DNA of 64,000 nucleotides from Kappaphycus alvarezii (taxonomy: Eukaryota > Rhodophyta > Florideophyceae > Gigartinales > Solieriaceae). The position numbers and the translations under genes are program-made. The notes beneath the pieces were generated by a model. It saw only the letters and a list, made by a program, of their open reading frames with translations, made no database searches and was not told the DNA's origin. The stretch spans positions 124,001 through 188,000 of the forward strand of contig NADL03000750.1 in the NCBI GenBank assembly GCA_002205965.3, read 5' to 3'. Positions 24,501-35,236 of the stretch are shown piece after piece (the first letter of the stretch is position 1; each line of letters starts with the position of its first letter).

Positions 24501-26518
24501 GATTGGCAGTCTCCGCTTGTAAAAATTTTAATGCTTTGAGATTGATGGAACAAAAACCTATCCTCCTGTTTTTCTTCTAGCTCAGTAGATTAGTATTTAT
24601 GAAATCAAAGATTTTAAGCTATTCAACACATCTATCAACGAGAGATTCAATACGAAACGCCGTTCCATTTCTTAATTTGGTGGCTTCTGACAGAATTAAA
24701 TCAGTTGAAATAAGTATAACATCTGCAGCGTAACGCGCTTCGCTGCAGTTTGATGACACAGGTAAAGGATATATAATACATCAAAATACAACATGTCTAA
24801 CTTCATGCATTTTCATGGGAGGCTAAAATCAGTTAACTAATTGTTATGTCAAAATACAGTGCATGATCAATATTAGTCCCCTAGGATATACATATCACCC
24901 TTTTGATGCTACGAATTTTCCATAAGTTAACCCCAGCTTACTGATTTAGATGAGGGATAAATAAAAATTGGAATGATTTCTCTCCTGAAATATGGGGTTT
25001 TCGATGAGAACCAAGAGGGAGATAACTATTTTAATCACTAATAAAGAAATTAAATTCTTGTAGGAGCTCTCCTCAGATTACGAATGCAGTACATTTTATC
25101 AGAAATAGTAGTACGAATAGTACCGAAACAATAAGAGTATTGTCTTTTTTTGCTTTTTTCTTTTGAAATACTGTAATTTCGATTCCGCTTAGTATCCCTT
25201 CGGATTTTTATTTATTTTCTTGGTTTATTGCGCTTATGTTATCTTCTTGGATGTTCTTTTCGTGTAAGATGGAAAAAAACATAAAATATATTTATACGAG
25301 AAGCGCAATCTCAAAAATCTACAATTCGCATACCCTTAATTTCTTTAGTCTCCTCCAGTACTTTTTCTGCGAATACCTCTGAATAACGAAGCCCTTGTCT
25401 CAAAAACATCGTTCCGAAATTCAAATCACCAATATAGCAACGAAGTTGTCCTCCGAGAACATGATTAGCCTCCTTTTATCTATTTTCACTGCCAATTAAA
25501 TAATCAGTATGCACTCGTAATGTTTTTGAAGGCGACGATGCGTACGAAGATTTACGAGGAATAATTTAAGGGGTAGTACTGATGAGTTAACCAAATGGAT
25601 TTTCACTTAAAAGGACTCGGAACGCAGGAGGATGGGGACCGTGCGGATATTGGCCGAGAATCTTTCGAAGAATATGTATCTACACAAGTGGTCTAACTCA
25701 CACGCATCTGCAGGAGTGAACAGACGGACGAAAGAGAAAGAGAAATGAGGCAAAAATTGTAGAGAGAAGTAAACAGAAGGTAAATAGGAAACGAAACTAC
25801 TAAAACAGCGTGCGGACGATTTAATTTTTAGAGGTACTTACTCCAAAAAGATTTGGCTCTGTATCAAGTGAGGACTTATGTAAGGTTCACATTTATTTGA
25901 ATTATTTTCTTTTTTTTGGTCTCCATAGATATTTTTTAGATGTATTTTGTGGTATTAAAGTACAGAACCAATGCATTATGAAAGCGTTTGAGTTCCCGAA
26001 ACAATACTAAAGCCGAGTAAAATGCTTCCCCCAAAATAAATCAGGTGAGTTAGGTTTCGACTGGGTCCAAAAATTTCTTATGCTCCCATTCCAAGGAGAG
26101 AGGTGAAAGGTATTGCCCATTTGGGGCTCATTGCCGTAGCAATTACTCTTTTCCACTTGGCTAGCCATTTTTTACCTTAAAAGACTGTGTCTACACTGCA
26201 GCCTCCTCTATAAACTCAACTTCTGGGTATTACATATTGTATTGTATATCGGCAATGTTTTTACTCTTTTAAGTATACAGATGTTACTTATATATTCATT
26301 ACGGAATTTTTCATGTGAATTCACCTTTATGTTGCTTTCATTTTTTATGGATTCTTTGCGCTCACTGAACAAGGATCATATATCTCCCTACGTCATGCCA
26401 ATCTCTAAAGAACAGCTCTTACATTCATACTTTCAAAAGCGCAAATAAATTATGAGTCGCGAGTTAATTCTGAAAATTTAAGCGATAAATGAAGTACTGC
26501 TAACGATTAAAGAACTTC

Positions 26519-26564
26519 GTAGAAGTGTTAGTAGTGCTCAAACGAGCACTACTCACACTTCTAC
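26519..26564. repeat. 21-bp hairpin with 4-base loop
   Basis: Left arm GTAGAAGTGTTAGTAGTGCT(C), loop AAAC, right arm its reverse complement with one mismatch (20 of 21 pairs). The stem is stable and isolated in AT-rich DNA with no gene nearby. It could be a snap-back remnant of a small transposon or the stem of a small-RNA precursor; the sequence alone does not decide. Confidence 0.7.
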
Positions 26565-28245
26565 AGTATTTGGTCTGCGGTTAGTTCGATATTGTTTGAT
26601 CTGAATGTATTTCTACAGCCCCAAGTTCGATATTTTCAAAAATGTGCGAAATTGGGCCGTTTTGTGTAGTAAATATTTTTAATACAGGCTCCCTGATTGA
26701 ATATAGATACTATTAAGGGAATTAAATAGTGCAACATTGCTTCATGCCATTTTTTACAGGTATATTTTATGGCTTAAATGGGATAAGAAGTAAATGATTT
26801 CTAACTATCTTACTTTTCTTGCGAAACCAGAAGCCAAAAATTCCTTTCTTATCTCTTAGTCATGAAAACAAATAGATGATAGATTGCCTCCAAGCAATCG
26901 AAGATCCTCATATTTCACTTCCTTTAATCAGAAAAGGCCTAGCTATCTTGCAAATAACGTCAAGTCTACTTGGCTGCTACTGGCGTCGTTGAAAAAACCT
27001 AACTTGAAACTCTACTAATATACTAATCTGAAGACTACCCCGACTGTGTTCTTAAAGAGAAGTCGGAATTCGTACGCCTGATTTTCATGGAGAAAGAAGC
27101 AGAAGGGTAATAATAATAAAGGGAGCCCTGGTGTGAATACGAACGTTATTCGCTTGAGTAATTTCTCGAGCAAGAGTCTTCCATGGAGAATAGATCGAGT
27201 TATAAAGACATTTGATTGAATGCCTTTGAAGAATCGTTGTTAGAACCATAAAAAGAGGTGCAGCAGTACTTTACTTTATAGAAGAGCCTTCTTTGAGGGG
27301 TTGATTTCATGTTCAACTCTACTTTGGTTCGGTGTTGAAATTCAGAGGGTCCCAATAATACCTATCTATGTCCACTTCCAGGTATACCTCCCATGAGAAC
27401 TTCTCACACCCATTCGAGTTTTTTACAGGAGTCCGGGTTATCAAAAGCCTACATCAGTAGAGTAAAGTGCGACACTCGCTGAAATATAAGCAAGGTGGTG
27501 AGCTTGAAGCTCCACAGTTACATCAAACTTAGCACCCTACATCATCAATCGCCTTTGGTCTTCGTAAAAATTATTTCTCCCATATTATCCGTCCCAGGGC
27601 GCCTTTTCAGCCCCCAGAAAAGAAAAAATTGGAATTTCCTGGCTTTCTAGCTACTGAGGCTCGGTTGGCCATCGAGATATCGTGGGTATTCCGAAACTTT
27701 GTGCAAATTTTAGCACTTATCTGCTAAACTTGTTCAGTTTAGTTGTTTTTAAGACTTCGCACCTATCATCAGAGTCTCTTATTGAGATTATTTTGCTTCC
27801 CTGCTTTAGTTAACTGGTCTATGTTGGAATTTTGCAAAAAGATAGGTGATAACGAGAGGGTTCTAGTAAAGGATATGTCGGCTGATATCCAGTCAAATTT
27901 TATGACAGTGTGGATTTGTTCAAAATGTTGCGGAAGGTGTAAAAGTCTTCCTCATGCAAGTGTCTCTGTAGCAGGTAGACAGTCGGTCTTATGGGAAGGC
28001 TGGAGTGGGATTTCTTCTTCTGCCGACACATCCGATCTGATCCCAGGTTGATGTACTTTTAGAGTAGGGTAGTAACGCTGTAGAGAGAATGGAACCAGAG
28101 AGGTCTGTTGCTTACTTTCGCGGTACGGGGGGATATTAGAAACCTTGGCTCTGTGCGATTCTTCTTCTTTCGATGTTTTTCTGTGTTTGCCTTTACTTAC
28201 AATGTAACGCTCTCAATCTTATATTGTGAGATACCATTCTATAAG

Positions 28246-28270
28246 CACCTCAATTAAAAAAATTGAGGTG
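28246..28270. repeat. 10-bp perfect hairpin
   Basis: CACCTCAATT, loop AAAAA, AATTGAGGTG. No gene ends here. It is a simple inverted repeat in AT-rich DNA. Confidence 0.6.
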
Positions 28271-29187
28271 GGAACAAAGCGAGTATCTAATTAAGTCCGT
28301 GCTTCTAATTGAGACGCGAAGGGAGACAGTCCTTTGTCTAACTCGAACTGCGACATTCTGTACTCTGAGATGGACAGGCCTTTGCTCTGTCTGATTCGAA
28401 TTGCAACAGAAGGTGCAGGTTGTTCCCCACTCCACTAATAGGAAGAGGTGAGGGCGAAAATTGGAACAAGCCGCAATGTATCTCATGATATTGCACGAAC
28501 CAGAAAATTTGGGTTTGGTGTGTGCCCTTTTGGAGCGGTCTGCGGCCCCAGCGAGAAATTCACCTGAGTGATCTGTGTGGTTCATCGAACCGAAAGATAA
28601 GAAATTGTTATAAACTAATGTAGAGAGATGTCTACTACAGACTGGTCTCCAAGTGTAGTGTAGCGCAACTGCTAAACAACCTGCCATACTTCCCAGGCAA
28701 AAGAAGCAGGCTATGTAAAACTTCTATGAAATACGCAGATCTAAAATGGATAATTCCAAATAAATGAATAGAAACTTACCTGAATAAGACTGAGAATAAT
28801 GATGAAAACAAAACAATATTTATTGATCGACCGGCATAATTTGATCGCACCGGGCTCTCTAAATTTTCTAGCAGCCTAAGGTGAGTTATACTGAGATCAA
28901 AGCACATAAGCTACAAGGATGATTCCAGCAGTAAAATAATTTTATAAACGAAATTTATGCTCAATTTACGCTTTAAGGAAAAGAAATGAGAAAGAGATAT
29001 GGGAAGTAGAGGCAACTCAAAACTTCAGCAACAATTTCAGAATTTTAGAAGAAAGTATTTCTCCTGAATTTTCAAGCAAAAGTGGTGACGTGAAAAATAT
29101 ATACACACCAAAAATTGCTGTGCTCTCCGCCCCTCCTACAGCAACAAAGAGTTTCTAACCTTACCTCACTATCTATGTTCCCTCACA

Positions 29188-30405
29188 TTGCCTACCTTTC
29201 CACGTCGAACTTTGCCAGTGCGACTTGGGCATGTTGCTCCGTCGCCAGAAGGATCATACGCACAGTATAGTCGCCGAACGTATGGAAGGGTACGCCGATC
29301 TCCTGCCAGGCATCTCAAAGAAACGTCGGGAAGACCCTCGTTCCGTCCTTGCGTCCAACTAATTCCTGCTCTTTCTGGTTGGCCACCTCCGGTTGCAAGT
29401 CGAAGATTGTGGAAAGCAACGTCGTCGACCACACTGCATTGGTATGACCACGTTCGAAGATCATCAATATCTTACGTTGAACAACAAAAGCATGCTGCGA
29501 ATTTTCCATTGACACCACGATTACATGAAAAACGGTCGCTGCCTTCATTGCACGGCCTGTTGGGCAGCGACGCACAACCAAGCAACCGTTACCGGGTGAC
29601 AATTCTGTTCGTGGCGTGCGTTGCTTTGCGTCGGCTGGCGACGCAAAGCAGCTGGCGAGATCTGGAAGAGTTGTTTGGGTTGCACTACGTGCAGTTGTGT
29701 CAGGTGTATCGGGAAGGGCTGAAATGGTTTGTAGCGCATAGAGTTGAGCTGGTGATGCAGAACATCCACAATCCGTTTTGGAAAACGATATGTACTCTCT
29801 ATGCAGAAGCTTTAAGGCGAAAGATCAACTCTTTGGACAACGTGGTTGGCTTCCTGGACGGCACTAACATATCGATACCGAGGCCCAGTGGTGCGTCGTT
29901 ACACCAGCGTGATATTTGCAGGTGCCAAAAGAGGAAACATGCGATGAAGTTCCAAGTCCTCAGCACGCCTCGCTGGTTGACCATGCATCTCTCAGGTCCT
30001 ATCGAGAGGCATAGGAATGATTGGACACTTTACATAAGGAGCGGTTTGGAAGCATGTATGGAAGAGGTATTAAATCACGGGGTTGTACAGAGTGTAGCGT
30101 ATGGTGACTCAGCATACAGCCCCTGCCCCTTTCTATTTGTCCCGTTCAGTGGTTAAAACATGTCCCAGGAAAAATGATCGTTCAAAATCGCGATGGCTAT
30201 GAGCAGGGTAACCGTGGAATGGTTTTTCAGGGAGTTCAAGAGGTACTGGACCTACGTTGGTCTGAAGCGAGCCATGCGCATCAAAGAGACTGCGGCGGCG
30301 ACCATCTACATCGCCGCCGTGCTACTAGATAATGCACTCAAATGAATCCATCCAAACACCATTTCACAGTACTTTAAGTGCGCGCCGCCGTCCCTTGTAG
30401 AATAA
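29188..30405 (+). pseudogene. PIF/Harbinger-like transposase (DDE_Tnp_4 type), broken
   Basis: A DDE transposase of the Harbinger type. From N to C: ALRRLATQSSWRDLEELFG (helix-turn-helix region), GFLDGTNISIPRP (first Asp), QKRKHAMKFQVLSTPR, AYGDSAYSPCPF (second Asp), and in the same frame RVTVEWFFREFKRYWTYVGL (catalytic Glu) and ETAAATIYIAAVLLDNAL. Two in-frame stops lie between the second Asp and the Glu (TAA near 30154 and TGA near 30172), and a TGA near 30342 cuts the C-terminus IHPNTISQYFKC. All three catalytic residues survive. It converges with the Myb-like gene to its right, the same layout as the intact element at 32535. I could not find its terminal repeats. Confidence 0.82.
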
Positions 30406-30593
30406 GCGAACCATTTGAGTGCGGAGTAAGGGGGATCTGGGGCGCAGACACCAGTGGGGGTTTAAGCGCGAAGCCTCGGCAAGGTACGGAATGGATCTGG
30501 TGGTCCCTGGAGACGGTATGCCTCTTGCATACCCGCTGTGTGTGAACCTTCTTTGTGAAGTAAATGAACCTTTACTCGAAGCCGCTTTGTTTA

Positions 30594-31444
30594 CTAATCT
30601 GCTCTCCTCTTCTCAACAAGCGCCTCGAGCGGACCCAACACAGTCTTCATCTTCTCGGAGTTCTGACTAATCACACAATCCATCGTTGCGCGATAGGCGC
30701 AGAGCTCCTCAGTGCATGCCTCGCGCTCCGCCTTGCGCGCCTTGCCGTGACGCTCCATCTTTTCCCGCTCAAGCGCAAGGCGCTTCTCGACGAGAGTGAA
30801 TCGTGCGCTCTCCGATTCGCGAATAGCAGATCCGATGATATGGATACCATCACTGACATTCAGGCGACTCCTTTGTGTCGGCATGATGTCCTCCCCCAAA
30901 CTGCCCCTTCCTTCACCACTCTTTCGGCCTTGAAGCATACGCAAGACGAGATCTTGACCAGCGGCAAACTTCTTCGCCTCCTGCTCGCCTCTCTCCCGCA
31001 CCAGTCCATTCTTGATTGTCTGTCTGCCCCTTTTCGCTTCCCACAAGTCCCCAAGCACCTCATCCAACTTTCCAATATCCTTAAGAACCCCTGACAGGAC
31101 CTGGTTCATAGTATTGCGCTTGCTAAAGTCCTCTAAGAGCTTTTTAAAGCGGTCCAGAATGTTTTAGAGGTGATTCTGTGCATAAAACTTTGGTTCGGGC
31201 CCGCCTTCTCAGCATTATTCTCGAACTGCGTAAGTGTTCCGACACGGGGCGCAACATGGGCTTCCGCAGTGCCAACCTCTTGCACGATTATAAGGTCTTC
31301 TGCTGGGGAAAACTTTGACCTGCGGCCGCTCTTGCTTGGTTTCGCGACGGATCTATCTTGAGTACCCGCGAATTTGGTGACTTCTACCTGCGCTGAAGTG
31401 GAAGAGGGAGTAAGCGCGTTCTGAGAATGAAGGAACTCCGCCAT
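30594..31444 (-). pseudogene. Myb/SANT-like partner protein of the Harbinger element (one frameshift)
   Basis: Probably the DNA-binding accessory protein that Harbinger elements encode beside the transposase. The ATG at 31444 is followed by a Ser/Thr-rich stretch, then RRSKFSPAEDLIIVQEVGTA (helix 1 of a Myb-like domain), TQFENNAEKA, ITSKTFW, and, one frame over, DRFKKLLEDFSKRN and MNQVLSGVLKDIGKLDEVL. A single base missing near 31150 explains the break. The C-terminal half (30594-31109) is open, charged and predicted coiled coil (KRLALEREKMERHGKARKA). It converges with the transposase at 29188-30405. The link to Harbinger is inferred from domain type and position. Confidence 0.65.
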
Positions 31445-31621
31445 GGTGTGAAGGAAAGGGGAGATGGGAAAGGGGAGATGAGAAAGGTTGAGTGTTTGTT
31501 GGGTTAAAATTGGCGCACAACATCTCCACAAACCCTTCCGATTTATCCCTTCTTCGCGCCATTCCATTTCTGAAACTATTTCACAAATGGGACGTGTTTC
31601 AGGACCTGTTTGATGGTTCAT

Positions 31622-32045
31622 TTCTGAAATTCAGGATCCAAGTGCTGACGTGTACACGTATTGCTGAAAAACATTGAAATCAATTCTCATATTAGCTGCT
31701 TAAATATTATAATAAATATTATCTAATTATTCTTCAGGTGAGCATTAGTCCAAATAATTCCAATAATTACAAATGTAGAATTCAAAAACCAACTAACACA
31801 AAAATAACTGCTTTACGCGTAATACAGTATAAACATGGTCCAGTGAAAATAGATAAATTTATTTCAATTAATTCAAATTAAAAAATGTTGACCTCTTACA
31901 AAAGGGGGAAATGTGTGGTGATTTATTTTTTGAAGGATATGGTCGGTGCGGCTCGGAATATCCTACAGGCAAATAATGTGGAACAATATTTTGTCAGGGG
32001 TTCTGGCAAAATATTGTCCTACAATTTTTCATTATTGTATTCGAT
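31622..32045. other. AT-rich stretch without a gene
   Basis: No supported reading frame. It separates the Myb-like gene from LINE-like copy L3. The coding match to L3 begins abruptly at about 32046 (GGTTGGCACACGGACG), so this stretch may have inserted there or may flank a 5' truncation. Confidence 0.4.
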
Positions 32046-32318
32046 ATGGAGGTTGGCACACGGACGCTCACAGGATGCTAACCGACGTCGCACGGAACGT
32101 GGTTGCGAGGGCGATGGAGGCACATGGTAAGGTCCGAGCGGTACTTTCTCAGAGACAAGCTGCCATGGCCTTAATGTCCAACGCAGCTTGTCTGCTGGGC
32201 GCCCTTGAGCTGGCTTTTTAGGGTAAATTAAGAGGTATTACTGATCACGCTGTAAGATACTTCGTGCCACAACCGGCGATATCTTTCAAATATTAAATCA
32301 CCCATAATTTCCCCCAGA
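32046..32318 (+). mobile_element. LINE-like copy L3, 5'-truncated (family b)
   Basis: It reads GWHTDAHRMLTDVARNVVAR, AMEAHGKVRAVLSQRQAAM, SNAACLLGALELAF and a stop at about 32221, the last 60 codons of the LINE-like protein. The tail then runs ATTACTGATCACGCTGTAAG to ATATTAAATCACCCATAATT and matches 41070-41150. Confidence 0.78.
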
Positions 32319-32321
32319 CGC

Positions 32322-32431
32322 TGGCATTGAGGCAGCCCTGTAGTGTTACCCATCAGTGGCGACTTATCCCGCATAACGCATTAGCGGCGTGGATATAACC
32401 GACCACATCTTCCACGTATTAAAATAACTCA
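32322..32431 (-). repeat. Inverted LINE-like 5' end fragment
   Basis: Its reverse complement matches 18304-18430: GTTATTTTAA...GATGTGGTCGGTT, then CACGCCGCTAATGCGTTA, AAGTCGCCACTGATGGGTAA and GGCTGCCTCAATGC. It lies tail to tail against L3, whose tail ends at 32318. Confidence 0.7.
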
Positions 32432-32531
32432 AAAGTTTTCCCGATATGGAAAACAAAATTAAATATTTCTTTAAATACTTACAAAAATACTATTTCAATT
32501 TTCACAACCACTCGATAGGTTCCCTCTCTAT

Positions 32532-32534
32532 ATT
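32532..32534 (+). other. Left target-site duplication ATT
   Basis: ATT precedes the left inverted repeat and equals the three bases after the right inverted repeat (35263-35265). Three-base duplications are the hallmark of Harbinger insertion. Confidence 0.8.
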
Positions 32535-32560
32535 GGGCGCACCCGGAAATAACCAAATCG
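32535..32560 (+). repeat. Left terminal inverted repeat
   Basis: It begins GGGCGCACCCGGAAATAACC and ends AAATCG. All 26 bases are the reverse complement of 35237-35262. Similarity continues inward for about ten more bases with two mismatches. Confidence 0.92.
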
Positions 32561-32759
32561 CCAAAGTGATCAACTTTCAGCCAATCACAGATCTGCAAAT
32601 TTAGCGAGATCCAGCCAGATTTTCCCATCTGGTTCGACCCCTTGGGGGTCGAACCAGTTCGCCAAACGCCAACCACTTGACATGGGACTTATCAGATAAG
32701 GTAAATTAAGTCAAGAGGTGCGCGGAATTAATATATTTTTGCCTAGGCCACCAGCGTAC

Positions 32760-33923
32760 ATGGTATCAAGGCACTGGCGATACCGTAGAGCTGTGCTCGC
32801 AGCTTGCATAGCGTCAACTGCTACTGCTCTGCTCGCTTTGCGTGTCGTTCGCAAGAGCAGATCTGTCATAAAGGTTTGCAAACGATCCCGTAAGCCAGCC
32901 AAATATAGGAGAACGGCACTAATCCGGCCAGTTAACACGAACCAGTCGACTCCGTGGAACCAAATATTATCGTGTGGTGTGGATGAAGACTTTCTCGTCT
33001 CTACTAATTTGACGAAGAAGCTTGTTCTGCAACATATGCTCCCGCTGTTTGAACATCACCGAACCATGTACACCTTTGGAAGCCCATTTAGAAAAGGGCC
33101 TAAGACAAGAGGAAGAAAGCCATTACTCCTCTCTGCTGACTTACTTGGAATGGTGTTGTGGTATGTTAAGACGAAGGGGACGTTATACAGCCTGTGTCCT
33201 TATTTTGGGGTGACGGATATCACAATTGGCGTCTGGTTGGATTACGGACTGGAAGTGCTTAAACGAGTAGTATGTGACAACCATACATCTTTTTTCAATG
33301 TAAAGTGGCCTACTTTTGAAGAGATGAGACAATCTGCGGATCTTCTGGAAACAAACAGAGTCAACGGGCAATACTTTAAAGGCATCTTTGCTGTTACAGA
33401 TGGACGCCGCATGCCTTGTGCCGATTACACAGATGGCTATAAGCAAAACGCTTACTTTGAAGGTTTTAGTCAAGAGGTTGAAGTCACCAATTTGCTCGTC
33501 TTTAACTTGTTTGGTCAGGTAATACAAGCTGCTGTCAACTACCCGGGAAGTTGGCATGACACTAAGCTTGCAACAGTCTCCGGATTGTATTTTTCCAAGC
33601 TATCAGATGAAAGAAAACCCCACGGACTGGCTATTCTTGGAGATAGCGCTTTCGTTAATAACACAAAAGCAACGAATGGGAAGATTGATCGTGGACGGAA
33701 GTCAAACAAGACTTCTGATATACCTGAGTCAGCGGCGCTTGCTGCAATCGATATGCTTCTCCAGCGTGTTATGCCGAGCGAACTACAAAGCGTTGAGTTG
33801 GGTGTAAGAGCGATAAAGGCTCCATTCGCAAGATTGAAGGTACCTTTACCTGCTGATGCCGAGAAACGTCTACGTCTGTTGACAATTTGTTGTCATCTAT
33901 TCAACTTTAGACCCAAAAGGTAG
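32760..33923 (+). CDS. Harbinger-like DDE transposase, intact
   Basis: An uninterrupted protein of 387 residues, normal length for PIF/Harbinger transposases. The first ATG in frame is at 32760. Order: basic N-terminus with RKSRSV and KRSRKPAKYRR (possible nuclear signal), a helix-turn-helix region (KTKGTLYSLCPYFGVTDITI), then the RNase H-fold core. Catalytic residues are Asp214 in AVTDGRRMPC, Asp295 in LAILGDSAF and Glu346 in SVELGVRAIKAPFARLK. Other family hallmarks are NLFGQVIQAAVNYPGSWHD and the end LLTICCHLFNFR. It cuts and inserts the element by recognising the terminal repeats, usually together with a Myb-like partner. That partner is encoded convergently at 34208-34990. Confidence 0.92.
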   Translation: MVSRHWRYRRAVLAACIASTATALLALRVVRKSRSVIKVCKRSRKPAKYRRTALIRPVNTNQSTPWNQILSCGVDEDFLVSTNLTKKLVLQHMLPLFEHHRTMYTFGSPFRKGPKTRGRKPLLLSADLLGMVLWYVKTKGTLYSLCPYFGVTDITIGVWLDYGLEVLKRVVCDNHTSFFNVKWPTFEEMRQSADLLETNRVNGQYFKGIFAVTDGRRMPCADYTDGYKQNAYFEGFSQEVEVTNLLVFNLFGQVIQAAVNYPGSWHDTKLATVSGLYFSKLSDERKPHGLAILGDSAFVNNTKATNGKIDRGRKSNKTSDIPESAALAAIDMLLQRVMPSELQSVELGVRAIKAPFARLKVPLPADAEKRLRLLTICCHLFNFRPKR

Positions 33924-34207
33924 GTCTGAATCAGATTCGTACTACATAAACGAGAAGACAAGAAACTTAGCCCATTATCTCTAGCAGTTCATCCACTTTT
34001 TTTGGGATAGCCCCCAATCATTTCGCTCATCTTCTTTAGTAGGTCATTCGTAGGGCGCAAACATTCCTTCACTTCTGCCTTAACAACGCGTTTTACGTCT
34101 TACTCGCTCAACGAGGGGCCCTGTTCTGCTGTCATCGCTCGTGAAGTTTCGCCCATATGTTCCGTCATTTTGCCAACATTCGCGAAAAGCTCAGCTTCTG
34201 TACTGTT

Positions 34208-34990
34208 TTATCTCTTCAACTGTGTGCTCCTTTCAGCTGATTCATGCTTTCTTTTGTTCTGCCTTGCACCAGCCGGCTCGGATGGCTCATTCTCCCATCT
34301 TCCTTCCTCGGCAAGACTGTTCAGATCCTCCCCGCTTGAGACGTCTTTCTCTTCTTCATCATCAGAACCATGGATACCAGCAGCGCATTTCTTCCGAATG
34401 TTTCGTGAAATGTGCTTCGCGCGGCGCACAGGAGCTGGACAGGAAGGATCTCCTGTTTTCTTTTTTGCGTTTGCGATCTTGTTAAACGTGTTTTTGAGCG
34501 AATCTTGGTCCCGCACTGGACGGTTGTTTTGCGCTACCCACTGCTGAAATTTTGCCGCAACTAGAGCCCAATGATTAGCACCCAATGGCTCCACCTCCTC
34601 CGTAAAATCTATTAAACCGTCAATATCAGATTCAGAATAATTTGGAGCACCTTTTCTCGTCTTTTTCGTCTTATTCACAGTCTTTCTCTTCTTCCCTTTC
34701 GCTTTTGTTATATTGTCTTTCTGCGGAGTGCGACGGGAGCCCATGTGGCCGTTGATAGTTTCCATAGGAGCAGAAGCCGCTTGGTTAGAGAGAACGGGGG
34801 CGGATCCCAACCCGAATGCAGGGACGGGCGCAGAAGCAGCAACAGCAGGCTGAACAAGAGTGGCATCGGTTTGCGGGAGATCCGGGGTGGCCAAGGAATC
34901 CGGTTGAACAGGATCGGGAGCCGATGCGGAGAGCAAAGGCAGATTAGGAACGAAGACGGAGGCGGTCGTATCATCTCTACATGCTGGCAT
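34208..34990 (-). CDS. DUF6818 / Myb-like DNA-binding partner of the transposase, intact
   Basis: An uninterrupted protein of 260 residues; the ATG at 34990 is the first in frame. Residues 1-80 are Ala/Pro/Ser-rich and probably disordered. Residues 99-115 (KKRKTVNKTKKTRK) look like a nuclear signal. Residues about 115-200 form the Myb-like domain known as DUF6818: APNYSESDIDGLIDFTEEVE, PLGANHWALVAAKFQQW, RDQDSLKNTFNKI, CPAPVRRAKHISRNIRKK. The tail is acidic (SDDEEEKDVSSGEDLNSL) and then basic. In PIF/Harbinger elements a Myb-like protein carries DNA binding and nuclear entry for the transposase; that role here is inferred from being inside the same terminal repeats. Confidence 0.85.
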   Translation of the reverse strand: MPACRDDTTASVFVPNLPLLSASAPDPVQPDSLATPDLPQTDATLVQPAVAASAPVPAFGLGSAPVLSNQAASAPMETINGHMGSRRTPQKDNITKAKGKKRKTVNKTKKTRKGAPNYSESDIDGLIDFTEEVEPLGANHWALVAAKFQQWVAQNNRPVRDQDSLKNTFNKIANAKKKTGDPSCPAPVRRAKHISRNIRKKCAAGIHGSDDEEEKDVSSGEDLNSLAEEGRWENEPSEPAGARQNKRKHESAERSTQLKR

Positions 34991-35236
34991 CAATGGCAGG
35001 GAAGCGGGGCGAGAGGGAGGAGGATCCGTAGAGAAAACTTGGGTGAAGGGAGAAACTTGTACAGAGAAGGATGGGCTTGATAGGGAGGGGAAGATGGGTG
35101 TTGACTTAGGGAAGGACTGGGGAAAGGACTAATACAGTTTCTACATTTTCAGTTTAAGGCACAAAAAGAATTTAGCGGGCTGGGCGGTTGGCATTTGTGG
35201 GATTTTTTGGACCGACATCAAATTAAAACAATTTGA

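Larger units (their letters stand above)
21526..29187. other. AT-rich gene-free desert
   Basis: About 7.6 kb without a supportable gene on either strand. Frames of 60-145 codons occur (for example 22125-22397, 27743-28051, and 28250-28687 on the minus strand) but have no domain and no conserved composition. Two hairpins stand out (26519-26564 and 28246-28270). Confidence 0.6.

Noticed and set aside
28246-28270. Hairpin that looks like a rho-independent terminator
   Set aside because: No gene ends here, it has no T-run beyond the loop, and the genome is eukaryotic.
30156-30345. Possible stop-codon reassignment, because TAA and TGA interrupt a conserved transposase in frame
   Set aside because: Intact genes nearby use TAG (32760-33923) as a terminator, and TAA, TAG and TGA also interrupt unrelated elements; ordinary decay is simpler.
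31622-31680. TTCAGCAA as a terminal repeat of the broken Harbinger pair (against 29023)
   Set aside because: Only eight bases match and no 3-bp duplication was found; too weak.
34745-35080. Plus-strand frame of 111 codons inside the Harbinger-like element
   Set aside because: Antisense shadow of the Ala/Pro-rich start of the DUF6818 gene.
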